The position numbers were made by a program, and so were the translations under genes. A stretch of DNA of 38,021 nt from UBA6821 sp044236545 (GTDB lineage Bacteria > Verrucomicrobiota > Verrucomicrobiia > Chthoniobacterales > UBA6821). Of the stretch, positions 24,473 through 33,374 are shown one piece after another (positions within the stretch are counted from its first letter, which is position 1; every line of letters begins with the position of its first letter). The stretch lies in the NCBI GenBank assembly GCA_044236545.1, contig JBIIGI010000019.1, positions 1 to 38,021 on the forward strand, given 5' to 3'. The notes below the pieces were generated by a model, which had not been told where the DNA came from, ran no database searches, and worked only from the letters and a program-made list of their open reading frames with translations.

Positions 24473-25741
24473 TCAAACGGCACCGGCAAGGAGGGCCTGC
24501 TCGGGGGTCGGCTCATCCTCGCCACGACGTGCGCGCTCGACCCGCTCAAGATAATGGTCGAGGGCCTTGTCCGGGATGCCGGGGATGCGTGCCGAGGCAA
24601 ATGCTGAGATGGACTCCTCCCACTTGCGTTCGCGGAAAAAGATAACACCCTTCCAGAACTGGTCGCGGCTGCGTTCACGCTCCGCGGAGAGGGAATTTTT
24701 GGGGGAGAGGAACTCGTAGAGCTCCACTCGCCTCCGACTGCCCGCACGCTGAAGCAGGTCGATGGGACGCCCCTCCAGCGCCTCGGCGGCCATCTCGTAG
24801 GTCTGGGGGCCGCTCAGGATCCGGCAACCGTATTGGGCGCATGCGGCCGAGAGGTGTCGGGCGAATTCCACCACCGGGCCGGAGACACTGTAGCGACCGA
24901 CGCGGGCTCCCCCGAAGGCGGCGGCGATCATCGGACCGGAGTTCAGGCCTATGCGGAAATCAAGACGCTTCTGCCATCGGGCATCGCATTCCCTGTTGAG
25001 ATCCTCTATGCGCGAGAGAAGATCGATGGCGACCCGGGCCCCCTTGGCGGCGTGGTTCAGCGCACCGTCGGTAGGAAGCGGCACACCGAAGACCGCTCGG
25101 ATGCTCTCTCCGGAACACTCGTCAAGATACCCGCCGACATCGACGAGAAAATCGGAGGCGACGCGCAGGTAGAGGTTCATGAGACCGACGTAGTCCGACG
25201 CCTTGAGAGACTCCATCAGTTCGACGTGATTGTGAACGGTGCAGACCAGCACGGTTGCCTCGTGCATCTCCCCGGGAAAGGTGACCGGAAGATTCCCGTC
25301 CACCAGCCGCCTGAAGTCATCCCGGCGGAGCCTCTGCCCAAACAACCGTCGCAGCATCGGTTCGCGCGATCCCATGGCGGTCCGCTGAAAAAGGATGACG
25401 GCAACGGCCCCCAGCACGATCGCCGTGATCCCGGGAACCGGATTCAGGAAACCTCCGTACAGGCTCGCCACCAGCGAGGCGCCAAGAAGAAGAAGAGCGG
25501 CGATCGTGGAGAGGAGGAGCAATTCGCGGCGGCTGGAGTGAAGCGCCACCCAGACGGAGGCGATTCCAATCGCAAGCGCGGAAAGGAAGAGTGGAAATGA
25601 ACCGGTCGCCGGAAGAGCAGCCGCCTGGATCAGGTTTCTCCAGGGAGCCACGATCCCCCCAAGGCTTCCCGACATGAAAAGGAACGCCAGCAGCACCGAG
25701 CAGCATCCTGCCAGAAGAAGGAATGATTTGATCTGCCTCAT
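24473..25741 (-). CDS. Membrane protein with degenerate class III nucleotide cyclase domain
   Basis: A 422-residue protein. Four hydrophobic segments lie in the first about 120 residues, followed by a domain of the adenylate/guanylate cyclase fold (about 155-310) and a helical tail (FFRERKWEESISAFASA, TPR-like). Fold markers are present: YLDECSGESIRAVFGVP for the usual Y-x-x-K-x-x-GD-x-x-MAVFG, and FRIGLNSGPMIAAAFG. The two metal-binding Asp positions are replaced: Thr168 in VLVCTVHNH and Glu212 in SGES. The transition-state Asn-Arg region (SVSGPVVEFARHL) is also altered. Catalysis is doubtful; it may be a binding or partner domain. The start is ATG at 25741; a TTG at 25810 would add 23 Pro-rich residues. 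It follows a kinase gene on the same strand. Confidence 0.8.
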   Translation of the reverse strand: MRQIKSFLLLAGCCSVLLAFLFMSGSLGGIVAPWRNLIQAAALPATGSFPLFLSALAIGIASVWVALHSSRRELLLLSTIAALLLLGASLVASLYGGFLNPVPGITAIVLGAVAVILFQRTAMGSREPMLRRLFGQRLRRDDFRRLVDGNLPVTFPGEMHEATVLVCTVHNHVELMESLKASDYVGLMNLYLRVASDFLVDVGGYLDECSGESIRAVFGVPLPTDGALNHAAKGARVAIDLLSRIEDLNRECDARWQKRLDFRIGLNSGPMIAAAFGGARVGRYSVSGPVVEFARHLSAACAQYGCRILSGPQTYEMAAEALEGRPIDLLQRAGSRRRVELYEFLSPKNSLSAERERSRDQFWKGVIFFRERKWEESISAFASARIPGIPDKALDHYLERVERARRGEDEPTPEQALLAGAV

Positions 25742-25922
25742 GGAATGCGTGGGTTGCGTGGGTTGGGGCGGTTTCCGGTCTCGGGGTGCAATGGGAAAGG
25801 TTTTCACCAATGCATTCAGGAATCAAGAGTGCAGGGGATGTCGAGGGATGGAAACCTGAAAGGGGTTTTCCAAAGATTCACGCTTCCTTGCGGTCATCAA
25901 CCCAAAAAACCCAGGAGGATGG

Positions 25923-26954
25923 TCATGCTTGCCCGGTCCACCAGGAGCGCAGTCTCCGGAAGAGGCTTCCCGCTGGGCGAGCCCCCCTGTTTCCACGACG
26001 GGATGCGCGTGGTGTTGCCGCGCCGAACCCTTCCATGGCGTGGATGATGGCTTTTTCGAGTTCCATATGGGAACCGAATCGCCTGGCCGGATCGGGATCG
26101 AGCATCCGCTTGACCAAGGTCTCGGTTGCCGGAGAGAGGCGCAGGGAGGCTAGGCTTACGGGCCCCTGCTTGAGTATGCGGAGTTGCTCAAGGCGAAGTC
26201 CCTCGGTCCGGTAGGGAGGGGTGCCGGCCAGCGCATGATGGAGACTTCCACCCAAGCTGTAGAGATCGCAGCGAAAGTCCCCCGATGATCCGCCGAGCAT
26301 CTCGGGGGCGACATAGTCAGGAGTGGCCAGCAGATGAGCTTCCCGCGGCGAACCCGCCGCAGTGCTGCGCGCCAGACCGTAATCGCCGAGCTTCGCGCCT
26401 CCGGTGGAGCCGAAGAGGATGTTGGCCGGCTTGATGTCACGGTGAACGATGCCCTTGGCATGACCCGCCGCAAGGGCCTTGAGGATCTCGAGCCCCGCTC
26501 GCAGCACACGCTCCTCCCCGATCCGTTCCTCCGAGACAATAAGGTCGTGCAGCGACCCTCCCCTCATGAGTTCCATGACGAGGCGCGCGCCCGATGCGTC
26601 CTCCTCGAGTCCGAGAACCTTCACAACGCGGTGATGATCGATCAGTCCGGCACAGACGGCCTCGTTGCGGAGCAGTGCAAGGTGCTCCGCATAATCTGAT
26701 CCGCCCGCCTCCAGGACCTTGAGCGCGACCTCCGCGTCAGTTCTTCCGTCCCGGGCGCGGAAGACACGCCCGCTCCCTCCCTGGCCAAGCACCTCATGAA
26801 GAGTGAACGCCCCGGAGCGCGTTCTCACACGAACCTCGGCGCGGCATCGCGGGCAGCGCACCATCGAGAAGAGGGCCTCGCGGCCGACATCCAGCATCAC
26901 CCCGCAGGCGGGACACGCCTCCTCGGCACCGGAGGTGATTGTTTGCGACATCAA
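25923..26954 (-). CDS. Ser/Thr protein kinase with N-terminal zinc ribbon
   Basis: A 343-residue Hanks-type kinase. Residues 14-37 form a four-Cys zinc ribbon (CPAC and CPRC). The kinase core shows the glycine loop GQGGSGRVF (about 57-65), Lys79 in VALKV, Glu98, the catalytic loop HRDIKPAN (171-178), Asp191 in DYG instead of DFG, and APE at 216-218. All catalytic residues are present. No transmembrane segment is seen; the basic C-terminal tail (SRRGNRGARPAG, RRLRSWW) could touch membrane or nucleic acid. The cyclase-like gene is downstream after 181 bp; the two may form a signalling pair. ATGs at 26954 and 26951 are both possible. Confidence 0.93.
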   Translation of the reverse strand: MMSQTITSGAEEACPACGVMLDVGREALFSMVRCPRCRAEVRVRTRSGAFTLHEVLGQGGSGRVFRARDGRTDAEVALKVLEAGGSDYAEHLALLRNEAVCAGLIDHHRVVKVLGLEEDASGARLVMELMRGGSLHDLIVSEERIGEERVLRAGLEILKALAAGHAKGIVHRDIKPANILFGSTGGAKLGDYGLARSTAAGSPREAHLLATPDYVAPEMLGGSSGDFRCDLYSLGGSLHHALAGTPPYRTEGLRLEQLRILKQGPVSLASLRLSPATETLVKRMLDPDPARRFGSHMELEKAIIHAMEGFGAATPRASRRGNRGARPAGSLFRRLRSWWTGQA

Positions 26955-27027
26955 TTGACCCTAACGGAAGGAACCTCCATCCTTCAAGGCGCCTGCCGCT
27001 CCCGGTGAGGCATCGAAATCAAAACCC

Positions 27028-27960
27028 ATGAGCGATCCCGCCATCCACGAAATCACCGCCTCGGAAGAGGATCGCCGCCAGAGGCTCGACATGGTCCTCG
27101 TCCGCCACCTCCCCCACCTCTCACGCTCCAAGATCCAGGCGCTCGTCAAGGCGGGACGCGTCACCCTTCGGGGAGAGGCCGTTCGCAATAACGACGAAGT
27201 TCACGACGGGGATCTCTTCCGGATCGAGGAGGAGTCGCCGAAGCCACCCGCGGGTGCCCGGCCGGAGGACATCCCGCTCGAGATCCTGCATGAGGATGCC
27301 GACCTCCTTGTCGTGAACAAGCCCGCAGGCATGGTCGTCCACATCGGCGCGGGCCACGAGGAGGGAACCCTGGTCAACGCACTCCTCCATCACGGGGCCG
27401 GCCTCTCCAGCGGCTCGGAGGAACACCGTCCCGGCATCGTCCACCGCCTCGACAAGGAAACCAGCGGCTGCATTATCGTGGCCAAGAACGACCGGACCCA
27501 CGCCTCCCTCTCGGCCCAGTTCGCCGACCGTCAGGTTAAGAAAACCTACCTGGCCATTGTCCGTGGCAGCCCCCGGCACGCGAAGGGAACCATCGATCTG
27601 GCGATCGGCCGCCACCCGGTCCAGCGCCAGAAAATGACGCCCCGCCGACCACCGTCCGGACGCGATGCCGTCACCGACTATGAACTCCTTGCCACTCGCG
27701 ATGGTTGGGCGCTCATCGCCTGCATGCCGCGCACCGGACGCACCCACCAGATCCGTGTCCACCTCCAGTATCTCGGTCACCCGATTGCCGGCGATCCTCT
27801 TTACGGAAAGCGTGGCGACTTCGCCCGACACCTGCTCCACGCCTGGAGACTCGAGTTCACTCACCCCTCCACCGGTGAGACGATCCGGTGCGAGGCGCCG
27901 CTCCCCGAGGATTTTGGGCTCGTTCCCCTCACCTCGCAGAAGGCAACATCGCGCGCATGA
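27028..27960 (+). CDS. rluD: RluD-type 23S rRNA pseudouridine synthase
   Basis: A 310-residue protein. An S4 RNA-binding domain occupies about residues 15-70 (RLDMVLVRHLPHLSRSKIQALVKAGRVTLRG), followed by the RluA-class catalytic domain with Asp142 in the HRLDKETSG motif, then KTYLAIV and TGRTHQIRVHL. In E. coli RluD modifies helix 69 of 23S rRNA; the exact site here is assumed from resemblance to RluD rather than RluC. The stop overlaps the start of the uracil-DNA glycosylase gene by 4 bp (ATGA). The kinase gene diverges 73 bp upstream. Confidence 0.93.
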   Translation: MSDPAIHEITASEEDRRQRLDMVLVRHLPHLSRSKIQALVKAGRVTLRGEAVRNNDEVHDGDLFRIEEESPKPPAGARPEDIPLEILHEDADLLVVNKPAGMVVHIGAGHEEGTLVNALLHHGAGLSSGSEEHRPGIVHRLDKETSGCIIVAKNDRTHASLSAQFADRQVKKTYLAIVRGSPRHAKGTIDLAIGRHPVQRQKMTPRRPPSGRDAVTDYELLATRDGWALIACMPRTGRTHQIRVHLQYLGHPIAGDPLYGKRGDFARHLLHAWRLEFTHPSTGETIRCEAPLPEDFGLVPLTSQKATSRA

Positions 27961-28784
27961 GTCAGGAACAAGCCGGATTTCAGCAGGCGCTCGACGCCGC
28001 GCTACCCATCCTCCAAGGCATGAAAAAAAGCCTCCGCAAACAACCCTCGGCCACCCATGCCAGCCTCGAGCGGCTCAGCGCCGTCGATCCGGTGAAATAT
28101 CCCCCGGCGCCCGCCACACCGGCCGCTCCACGCATCCTCTCCACGCAGAGAGACGATGGGCGCCTTGCCAAGCTCGAGGAACTCAAGGGAAAGATCCTCG
28201 CCTGCACACGCTGTCCCAACCTCGTCGCAAGCCGCACCCAGGTGGTCTACGGCGTAGGCAACCCCTTCGCGGAACTGCTCTTCGTCGGCGAGGCCCCGGG
28301 AGAGGAGGAGGATCTGCGCGGAGAGCCCTTCATCGGGAAGGCGGGCCAACTGCTCACCAAGATCATCGGGGCGATGGAATTCAGCCGCGAGGAGATCTTC
28401 ATCGCCAACGTCCTGAAGTGCCGTCCCGACATGCCCGATGGGGAATCGGGCAACCGCAAGCCGAAGCCTGCGGAAATGGCCACCTGCCTGCCATGGCTTA
28501 CGGAGCAGATCGGACTGATCAAGCCCAAGGTCATCGTCGCCCTCGGCCTCACCGCCGTCGAGGGCCTCCTGGGAGAGCCCCGTACCATGCGCGATGTCCG
28601 CGGCAAATGGCTCGACTACCACGGCGTGCCGCTGATGCCGACCTATCACCCCGCCTACCTGCTCCGCAACCAGACACTCGCCGAGAAACGCAAGGTCTGG
28701 GAGGACATGCTGCTGGTGCTGGAGAATCTCGGGCGCCCGATCAGCGCGAAGCAGCGCGGCTACTTCCTCGAGAAGAGCCAGTAG
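27957..28784 (+). CDS. Family 4 uracil-DNA glycosylase (Fe-S)
   Basis: A 275-residue protein that excises uracil from DNA. The core begins near residue 70. Four Cys for a [4Fe-4S] cluster are seen: 83 and 86 (CTRC), 155 (KCRPD) and 177 (MATC). GEAPGEEED (111-119), PFIGKAGQLL and MPTYHPAYLLR are the uracil-binding motifs. The first about 65 residues are a Pro/Ala-rich extension. The ATG at 27957 overlaps the rluD stop, indicating coupling. This family also includes SPO1 polymerase-like annotations, which are the same fold. Confidence 0.93.
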   Translation: MSQEQAGFQQALDAALPILQGMKKSLRKQPSATHASLERLSAVDPVKYPPAPATPAAPRILSTQRDDGRLAKLEELKGKILACTRCPNLVASRTQVVYGVGNPFAELLFVGEAPGEEEDLRGEPFIGKAGQLLTKIIGAMEFSREEIFIANVLKCRPDMPDGESGNRKPKPAEMATCLPWLTEQIGLIKPKVIVALGLTAVEGLLGEPRTMRDVRGKWLDYHGVPLMPTYHPAYLLRNQTLAEKRKVWEDMLLVLENLGRPISAKQRGYFLEKSQ

Positions 28785-28856
28785 GACACCCATGATCATG
28801 CAATGGTGCGCAAGCCACTGGAGGAGATGCTTCACCCGGATTGTGAGTCCTAGGAT

Positions 28857-28956
28857 GGTTAAAACCGTTGAAATGTTAAAATGGTTACAAGGGGCTGAAG
28901 GCCATTGCCTCCGATAGTCCCTCTGTAACTCTTCAACTTTTTAACCCTTTTAACCC
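28857..28956 (+). repeat. GTTAAAA-arm intergenic element, copy D (short)
   Basis: The left arm (28857-28890) has GGTTAAAA, CCGTTGAA, ATGTTAAAA, TGGTTACAA; the right arm (about 28922-28956) has CTGTAAC, CTTCAAC, TTTTTAAC, CTTTTAAC. The interior is only about 30 bp, with an AGGC-CATT-GCCT stem, so the whole element can fold as one long interrupted hairpin. The arm ends at the plsC-like ATG (28957), making the element that gene's leader. Confidence 0.7.
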
Positions 28957-29703
28957 ATGCCCCCCCTGGCTCCCCGACAGCACTCCTGCGGATCGCTCCC
29001 GGCACGGGCCATCCGGGCAACCTTCCACCGGGTGGTCATCACCGGTTGTCGCCTTCTCTTCGCCGTGACCTGCAGGGTGCGGGTCGTTCGTTTGGCACCA
29101 CCCCCCCGAAGGGGACCCCTGATCATGGCCTCCAACCACATCAGCCACTTTGATCCTCCGATCATCAGCGGCTACTTCCCCCGACACCTGGATTGGCTCG
29201 CCATGGAGGAACTCTTCGGTTCCCGCTGGGGAAAACGCATCTTCACCTGGCTGAATTGCATCCCCGTGGATCGCGGCGGCTCCGACCGGAGGGCTCTCCG
29301 GCAGGCCTTGGTGCGACTCTCGGAAGGGCGCGCGATCGGCATCTTTCCCGAGGGGGGAATCCGCGCCGGCGAGTGGTCCATCCTCAACGGCGCCGCGATG
29401 AAGCCGGGATTGGCCGCCCTGAGCATCCATTCAGGGGCCCCCGTCATCCCCTGCGCCCTGATCGGCAGCGACCGCCTCTACAAGCCGGGCAACTGGCTCC
29501 GACGCACCACCCTTTATCTCGTCCTGGGCGAGGCGGTGGAACCGCCGCGAGAGGCAGCGCGCGATGCGGGGGCCAAGGAACGCTTTTCCGCCGATCTCTC
29601 CCGTGCATTCACCGCAATGCGGGAGGAGGTCGTCGAGCGGTACGGACTCTCCCCTGAGGATCTTCCGCAGACCCCGCAGGCAAGAAAGGGAAGCATCGCA
29701 TGA
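28957..29703 (+). CDS. PlsC-type 1-acyl-glycerol-3-phosphate acyltransferase
   Basis: A 248-residue lysophospholipid acyltransferase-fold protein. The catalytic HX4D motif is His61-Asp66 (NHISHFD), and the substrate-binding FPEGG is at 130-134. A hydrophobic N-terminal stretch (VVITGCRLLFAVTC) may anchor it in the membrane. Its likely role is phospholipid synthesis or remodelling; the acceptor is not certain. The start codon directly follows repeat copy D, without an obvious ribosome-binding site. Its stop overlaps the next gene's ATG by 4 bp. Confidence 0.92.
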   Translation: MPPLAPRQHSCGSLPARAIRATFHRVVITGCRLLFAVTCRVRVVRLAPPPRRGPLIMASNHISHFDPPIISGYFPRHLDWLAMEELFGSRWGKRIFTWLNCIPVDRGGSDRRALRQALVRLSEGRAIGIFPEGGIRAGEWSILNGAAMKPGLAALSIHSGAPVIPCALIGSDRLYKPGNWLRRTTLYLVLGEAVEPPREAARDAGAKERFSADLSRAFTAMREEVVERYGLSPEDLPQTPQARKGSIA

Positions 29704-30692
29704 TCAACCGACTCGCCCATGCCGGAATGGATGCACTGATGTGCGTGACCATGAACGCCGCCCAGTGGCGGCTCCGCCATCACGCGGTGACCCGCGAACG
29801 CCTCGATGCCTACCTCTCCGAGTGCGAAGGGCACGACCACCGCTCCTACTACGCCCTACCGGAGAATCCGGTCTGGCGGCGCGACGGCAACCGCCTTTCC
29901 TGGAACTCACCGCTCCAGGGACCTCACGGCGAGAATAACACCGCCAGGGCACTCCTCCACGACGCCCCCGATTCCTCCGGTGCCCCGACCCTCATCATGC
30001 TTCATGCCCTGATGTCCGCAAATGATCTGGGCTATCGGCGTATCGCGGCGCGATTCAACCGCCGCGGCTGGAATGTCCTCTTCCCCCACCTCCCCTATCA
30101 CTATAGTCGTCGGCCCAAGGGTTATGCCAACGGTGCCCTGACCGTCACCTCCGACCTCGTCAGAAACGCTGAGACCCTGAGACAATCGGTCATCGAGCTT
30201 CGCCAGTTGATCGCTTGGGCACGCCAACGCTCGTCCAAGCGGATCGCCGTTCTGGCGACCAGTTATGGGGGCTGGGTGGCCGCCCTCACCCTCTCTCTGG
30301 AGGAGATTGACTTTGCAGTCCTGCTACAACCGGTGGCCGACGTTGGTTACGCCACTTTTGAGAGCCCAGCCAGCAAGGTGATGTCCACTTTACTGAATAG
30401 GAATGGTATTTATCGGGATGAGATTGAGCGTCATGCTCATCTGAGTTCTCCGCCGCGACAGCGCCCCTTGACCAATCCAGAAAGAATCACCGTAATTGGC
30501 GGCTATTATGACCGAATATCTCCTTCAAGATCATTAGCATCCCTCTGCGAATCGTGGGGAGGAGCACGCTATCGGGAAGTCAAACAGGGGCATTTTGGCT
30601 ACACAGCTATGCGGAGTGCCCTGAGCGAAGCGGATTTTTATCTGGAAAACCCGATTCATGATGTCCGTATTCCTGCTAATAAAGCCAATTAA
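29700..30692 (+). CDS. Alpha/beta hydrolase
   Basis: A 330-residue protein of the alpha/beta hydrolase fold. The nucleophile is probably Ser188 in LATSYGGW; the acid could be the Asp in GGYYDRISP and the His lies in KQGHFGYT. The oxyanion region is IMLHALMS. The substrate is unknown; overlap with the acyltransferase gene (ATGA) hints at lipid-related work. Base use changes within the gene: from about 30345 to the stop, codons such as TTA, ATA, AAT and TAT become common, while the 5' two thirds are GC-rich like the neighbours. Confidence 0.85.
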   Translation: MINRLAHAGMDALMCVTMNAAQWRLRHHAVTRERLDAYLSECEGHDHRSYYALPENPVWRRDGNRLSWNSPLQGPHGENNTARALLHDAPDSSGAPTLIMLHALMSANDLGYRRIAARFNRRGWNVLFPHLPYHYSRRPKGYANGALTVTSDLVRNAETLRQSVIELRQLIAWARQRSSKRIAVLATSYGGWVAALTLSLEEIDFAVLLQPVADVGYATFESPASKVMSTLLNRNGIYRDEIERHAHLSSPPRQRPLTNPERITVIGGYYDRISPSRSLASLCESWGGARYREVKQGHFGYTAMRSALSEADFYLENPIHDVRIPANKAN

Positions 30693-30695
30693 ACC

Positions 30696-31322
30696 ATGAC
30701 GATCCTGATCACCATCGGCCCCACCCAAGAACCGCTCGATGCCATGCGAATCCTGAGCAACCGCTCGACTGGGGATCTCGGGACACGGATCGCTCTTGGC
30801 ATGGCTGCAGCGGGTCATCGAGTGATCGCGCTACGCGGAACGGGTTGCACCGCAAAGTCGTCGGAGCTAGCCAGCAAGTGCGCCCGGGTGATCCCCTTCA
30901 CCTCGACCGAGGACCTCCGCTCCTGCCTGGAAAGCCTCTCCAAGGAGGAAACGATCGATGCCATCTACCACGCCGCGGCGGTGAGCGATTTTTATCTCCC
31001 ATGTGAAGGCACCGGAAAAATCCCAACCTCCGGCGGAGCCCTCACCCTGACCTTGGAGCCCACTCCGAAACTTCTCCCCCTCCTGCGCGGATGGTTTCCC
31101 CACGCCCGGATCACCGGATGGAAATTCGAGGCTGCGGGAGACAGGGATTCCTCCCTCGTGGCGGGGCGTTCCCAGATCGCTTCCTGCCGCACCAATGCCT
31201 GCGTCGTGAACGGCCCCTCCTACGGCGAGGGATTCGGCGTCCTCTCGAAATCAGGCGAGTTGATCCATCTCACGGATCGCACCGCGCTTTGCTCCCTCCT
31301 GACCACCTCGCTCTCCGGTTGA
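30696..31322 (+). CDS. coaB: CoaB-like phosphopantothenoylcysteine synthetase domain protein
   Basis: A 208-residue stand-alone CoaB fold. The family start ITIGPTQEPLDAMRILSNRSTGDLG and the HAAAVSDF motif, followed by a Lys in GTGKIPTSGG, mark the enzyme that joins Cys to 4'-phosphopantothenate in coenzyme A synthesis. Most bacteria have CoaB fused to the flavin decarboxylase CoaC; here CoaC is absent from the frame and from the window. The C-terminal part (ITGWKFEAAGD, CVVNGPSYGEGFGVL) fits the family. It starts 3 bp after the hydrolase stop. Confidence 0.85.
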   Translation: MTILITIGPTQEPLDAMRILSNRSTGDLGTRIALGMAAAGHRVIALRGTGCTAKSSELASKCARVIPFTSTEDLRSCLESLSKEETIDAIYHAAAVSDFYLPCEGTGKIPTSGGALTLTLEPTPKLLPLLRGWFPHARITGWKFEAAGDRDSSLVAGRSQIASCRTNACVVNGPSYGEGFGVLSKSGELIHLTDRTALCSLLTTSLSG

Positions 31323-31383
31323 TAATCTCCGGTGAATTTTCATCGCCTGAAGCGATGCGGCGTCTAGGATGTTCGTTTACCAC

Positions 31384-33246
31384 ATGAGCGAAGACCTGAA
31401 TCCCTACATCGAGGCCGGCAAGATCACCGCCGCCCACGCAGAAACCCTTTCCAAACTCACACCCGGATCCTTCGTCACCCACCGCAGTTGGGGCTTCGGA
31501 AAGATCGCCGCCTGGGAACTGATCACCGGCCAGGTCACAATCGACTTCGGAAGCAAGAAGGGGCACCCGATGCAGCTCCAGTATGCCGCCGAGACGCTCA
31601 CCTTCATTCCTGCGGAGCACATCCTCGCCCGCGCTGCGAGCGATGCCGCCGCGGTCCGCGAGCAGGCATCCTCCGATCCGGTCGGACTGATCCGCTCGAT
31701 CCTCGCCGACCATGGAGGCAAGGCGTCGCCCGATGAGATTTCAGCCACCCTCGTTCCCGCCGTCTTCGACGCCGCCGGGTTCAAGAAGTGGTTCGACGCG
31801 TCCAAGAAGAAGCTCAAGGCCGACGGTCATTTCCAAATCCCCGCCAAGAAGGGAGAGCCGATCGTCCTTCAGGAGACCGCGCAGAATCCCCAGGAACGCC
31901 TGATCGGCCAGTTCCGCGAGGCACGTCATCCAAAGGAGCAGGTCGCAGCCCTCGACGCGGCTCTGAAATCACTCAGCGATTTCACGAAGGAAGTCGAGGA
32001 ACTCCGTGCCCTCGCCATCGAGGTTGAGGAGGCCGCAAAACGCGGCGGCCGGATCCACGCCGCCAAGGCGATCGAATTGCTCCTCATCCGCGACGAGATC
32101 TGCTCGCGCCACGAGTCGCTCAAGCCCGGACCGGAAGCGGCCACTGTCGCCAAGTTTCTCTCGGAGTCCCCGGGCAAACTCTCCGAGATCTTCACCGAGA
32201 TTCCCGCCGCCAAGTATGCTCGTGTCCTGGAGGCTTTCCCGGAGGCCTTCCCCGGCGACTGGCAGGAGCGCTCCCTCAGGCTCCTGCGATCCTCCGAACC
32301 CCGCCTCAGCGGGGAGATCTTCAAACTCTTCACCACGCAGGGGAAAAAGGATGCCTTCTCCGAACACACACGCCGCGTGATCCGCGAGCGCTCGGCCAGC
32401 ACCGACTTCCTCCTCTGGCTCTGCAAGGAGCGCGCCAAGACCCTCCCCGAACTCGTCGACGAGGAGCTCTTCGCCGCCATCCTCGCCGCGATGGAGGCCG
32501 ACCTCCATGCCGAGATCAAGAGCAAGCGCCTGGAGGAGTTCCTCTTCGAGGACCGCGAGCTTGTCTCCGACCTCCTCGGCAAGGCCGAGCGCGACTCCGC
32601 CCGCCAGGCGATGCGCAAGGTGATGCTCAGTCCGGTCTTCGCAGATCTTAACCGCCGCTCCCTGCTTGCCCGAATCCTCAAGGTGCACCCCGGACTCGAG
32701 ACACTCGTCACCGGTGAACAATCGGAACCGACCGAGCGCTCCGAGAGCCTCGTCGTTTCCTGGGCAAGCCTCCAGCGCCGCAAGGAAGAGCTGGAGCACC
32801 TTGAGAAGGTCCTCATCCCGCAGAACATCCGCGACATCGCCACTGCCCGCTCCTACGGCGATCTCCGCGAGAACTTCGAGTTCAAGTCGGCCAAGGAGCA
32901 GCAGGCAGTCCTCAACCGCCAGAAGGGGGAACTGGAACTCATGCTTAACAACGCGCGCGGCACCAATTTCGAGAACGTCGACGCGTCGCTCGTCTCGATC
33001 GGCACCGTGGTGACCCTCGAGCCCTCCGGCGGAGGAGCCTCCGAGACCTACAGTATCCTCGGCGCCTGGGACGGAGTCCCCGAAAAGGGATGGGTTTCTT
33101 ACCAGGCCGTCATCGGGCGCGCCCTTCTGGGCAAGAAAGCCGGAGATGGGGTCGAACTCCCGGCCGACAAGGGAACGCGCACCATGAAGATCACCGCTAT
33201 CGCCCCCTTCACCGACGTTGCGGCGCTCGGATCGGTTACTTCCTGA
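31384..33246 (+). CDS. Large GreA/GreB-domain fusion protein
   Basis: A 620-residue protein. The last about 165 residues match GreA/GreB: a coiled-coil (LEHLEKVLIPQNIRDIATARSYGDLRENFEFKSAKEQQ) and a C-terminal FKBP-like domain (SIGTVVTLEPSGGG..GWVSYQAVIGRALLGKKAGDGVELPADKGTRTMKI). The tip acidic residues that place Mg in the RNA polymerase active site are kept as Asp493 and Glu496 in GDLREN. The first about 440 residues are a mostly helical region, with KSWGFG-like HRSWGFGKIAAWEL near the start. This architecture is known in Verrucomicrobia-type genomes. The ATG at 31384 is preferred; one at 31369 would add five residues but overlaps its own purine-rich signal. Confidence 0.85.
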   Translation: MSEDLNPYIEAGKITAAHAETLSKLTPGSFVTHRSWGFGKIAAWELITGQVTIDFGSKKGHPMQLQYAAETLTFIPAEHILARAASDAAAVREQASSDPVGLIRSILADHGGKASPDEISATLVPAVFDAAGFKKWFDASKKKLKADGHFQIPAKKGEPIVLQETAQNPQERLIGQFREARHPKEQVAALDAALKSLSDFTKEVEELRALAIEVEEAAKRGGRIHAAKAIELLLIRDEICSRHESLKPGPEAATVAKFLSESPGKLSEIFTEIPAAKYARVLEAFPEAFPGDWQERSLRLLRSSEPRLSGEIFKLFTTQGKKDAFSEHTRRVIRERSASTDFLLWLCKERAKTLPELVDEELFAAILAAMEADLHAEIKSKRLEEFLFEDRELVSDLLGKAERDSARQAMRKVMLSPVFADLNRRSLLARILKVHPGLETLVTGEQSEPTERSESLVVSWASLQRRKEELEHLEKVLIPQNIRDIATARSYGDLRENFEFKSAKEQQAVLNRQKGELELMLNNARGTNFENVDASLVSIGTVVTLEPSGGGASETYSILGAWDGVPEKGWVSYQAVIGRALLGKKAGDGVELPADKGTRTMKITAIAPFTDVAALGSVTS

Positions 33247-33374
33247 CAAACACGCTCAAGACGTTGAAAAGTTAAAAGCAGTCCACTTCCTTCTTTCGAA
33301 GCTTCCACGTTTCAGGTTTCATCCATCGATCATCCGCTCCGCCTCTCACCCAACAGACTAAACACCTCACTCAC

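Noticed and set aside
24368..24607. 79-codon plus-strand frame downstream of tRNA-Ala
   Set aside because: It runs antisense into the cyclase-like gene and shows no protein features.
31969..33249. Long minus-strand frame opposite the Gre-fusion gene
   Set aside because: Antisense shadow rich in Glu, Leu and Gly with no motif; the plus-strand gene has clear GreA features.
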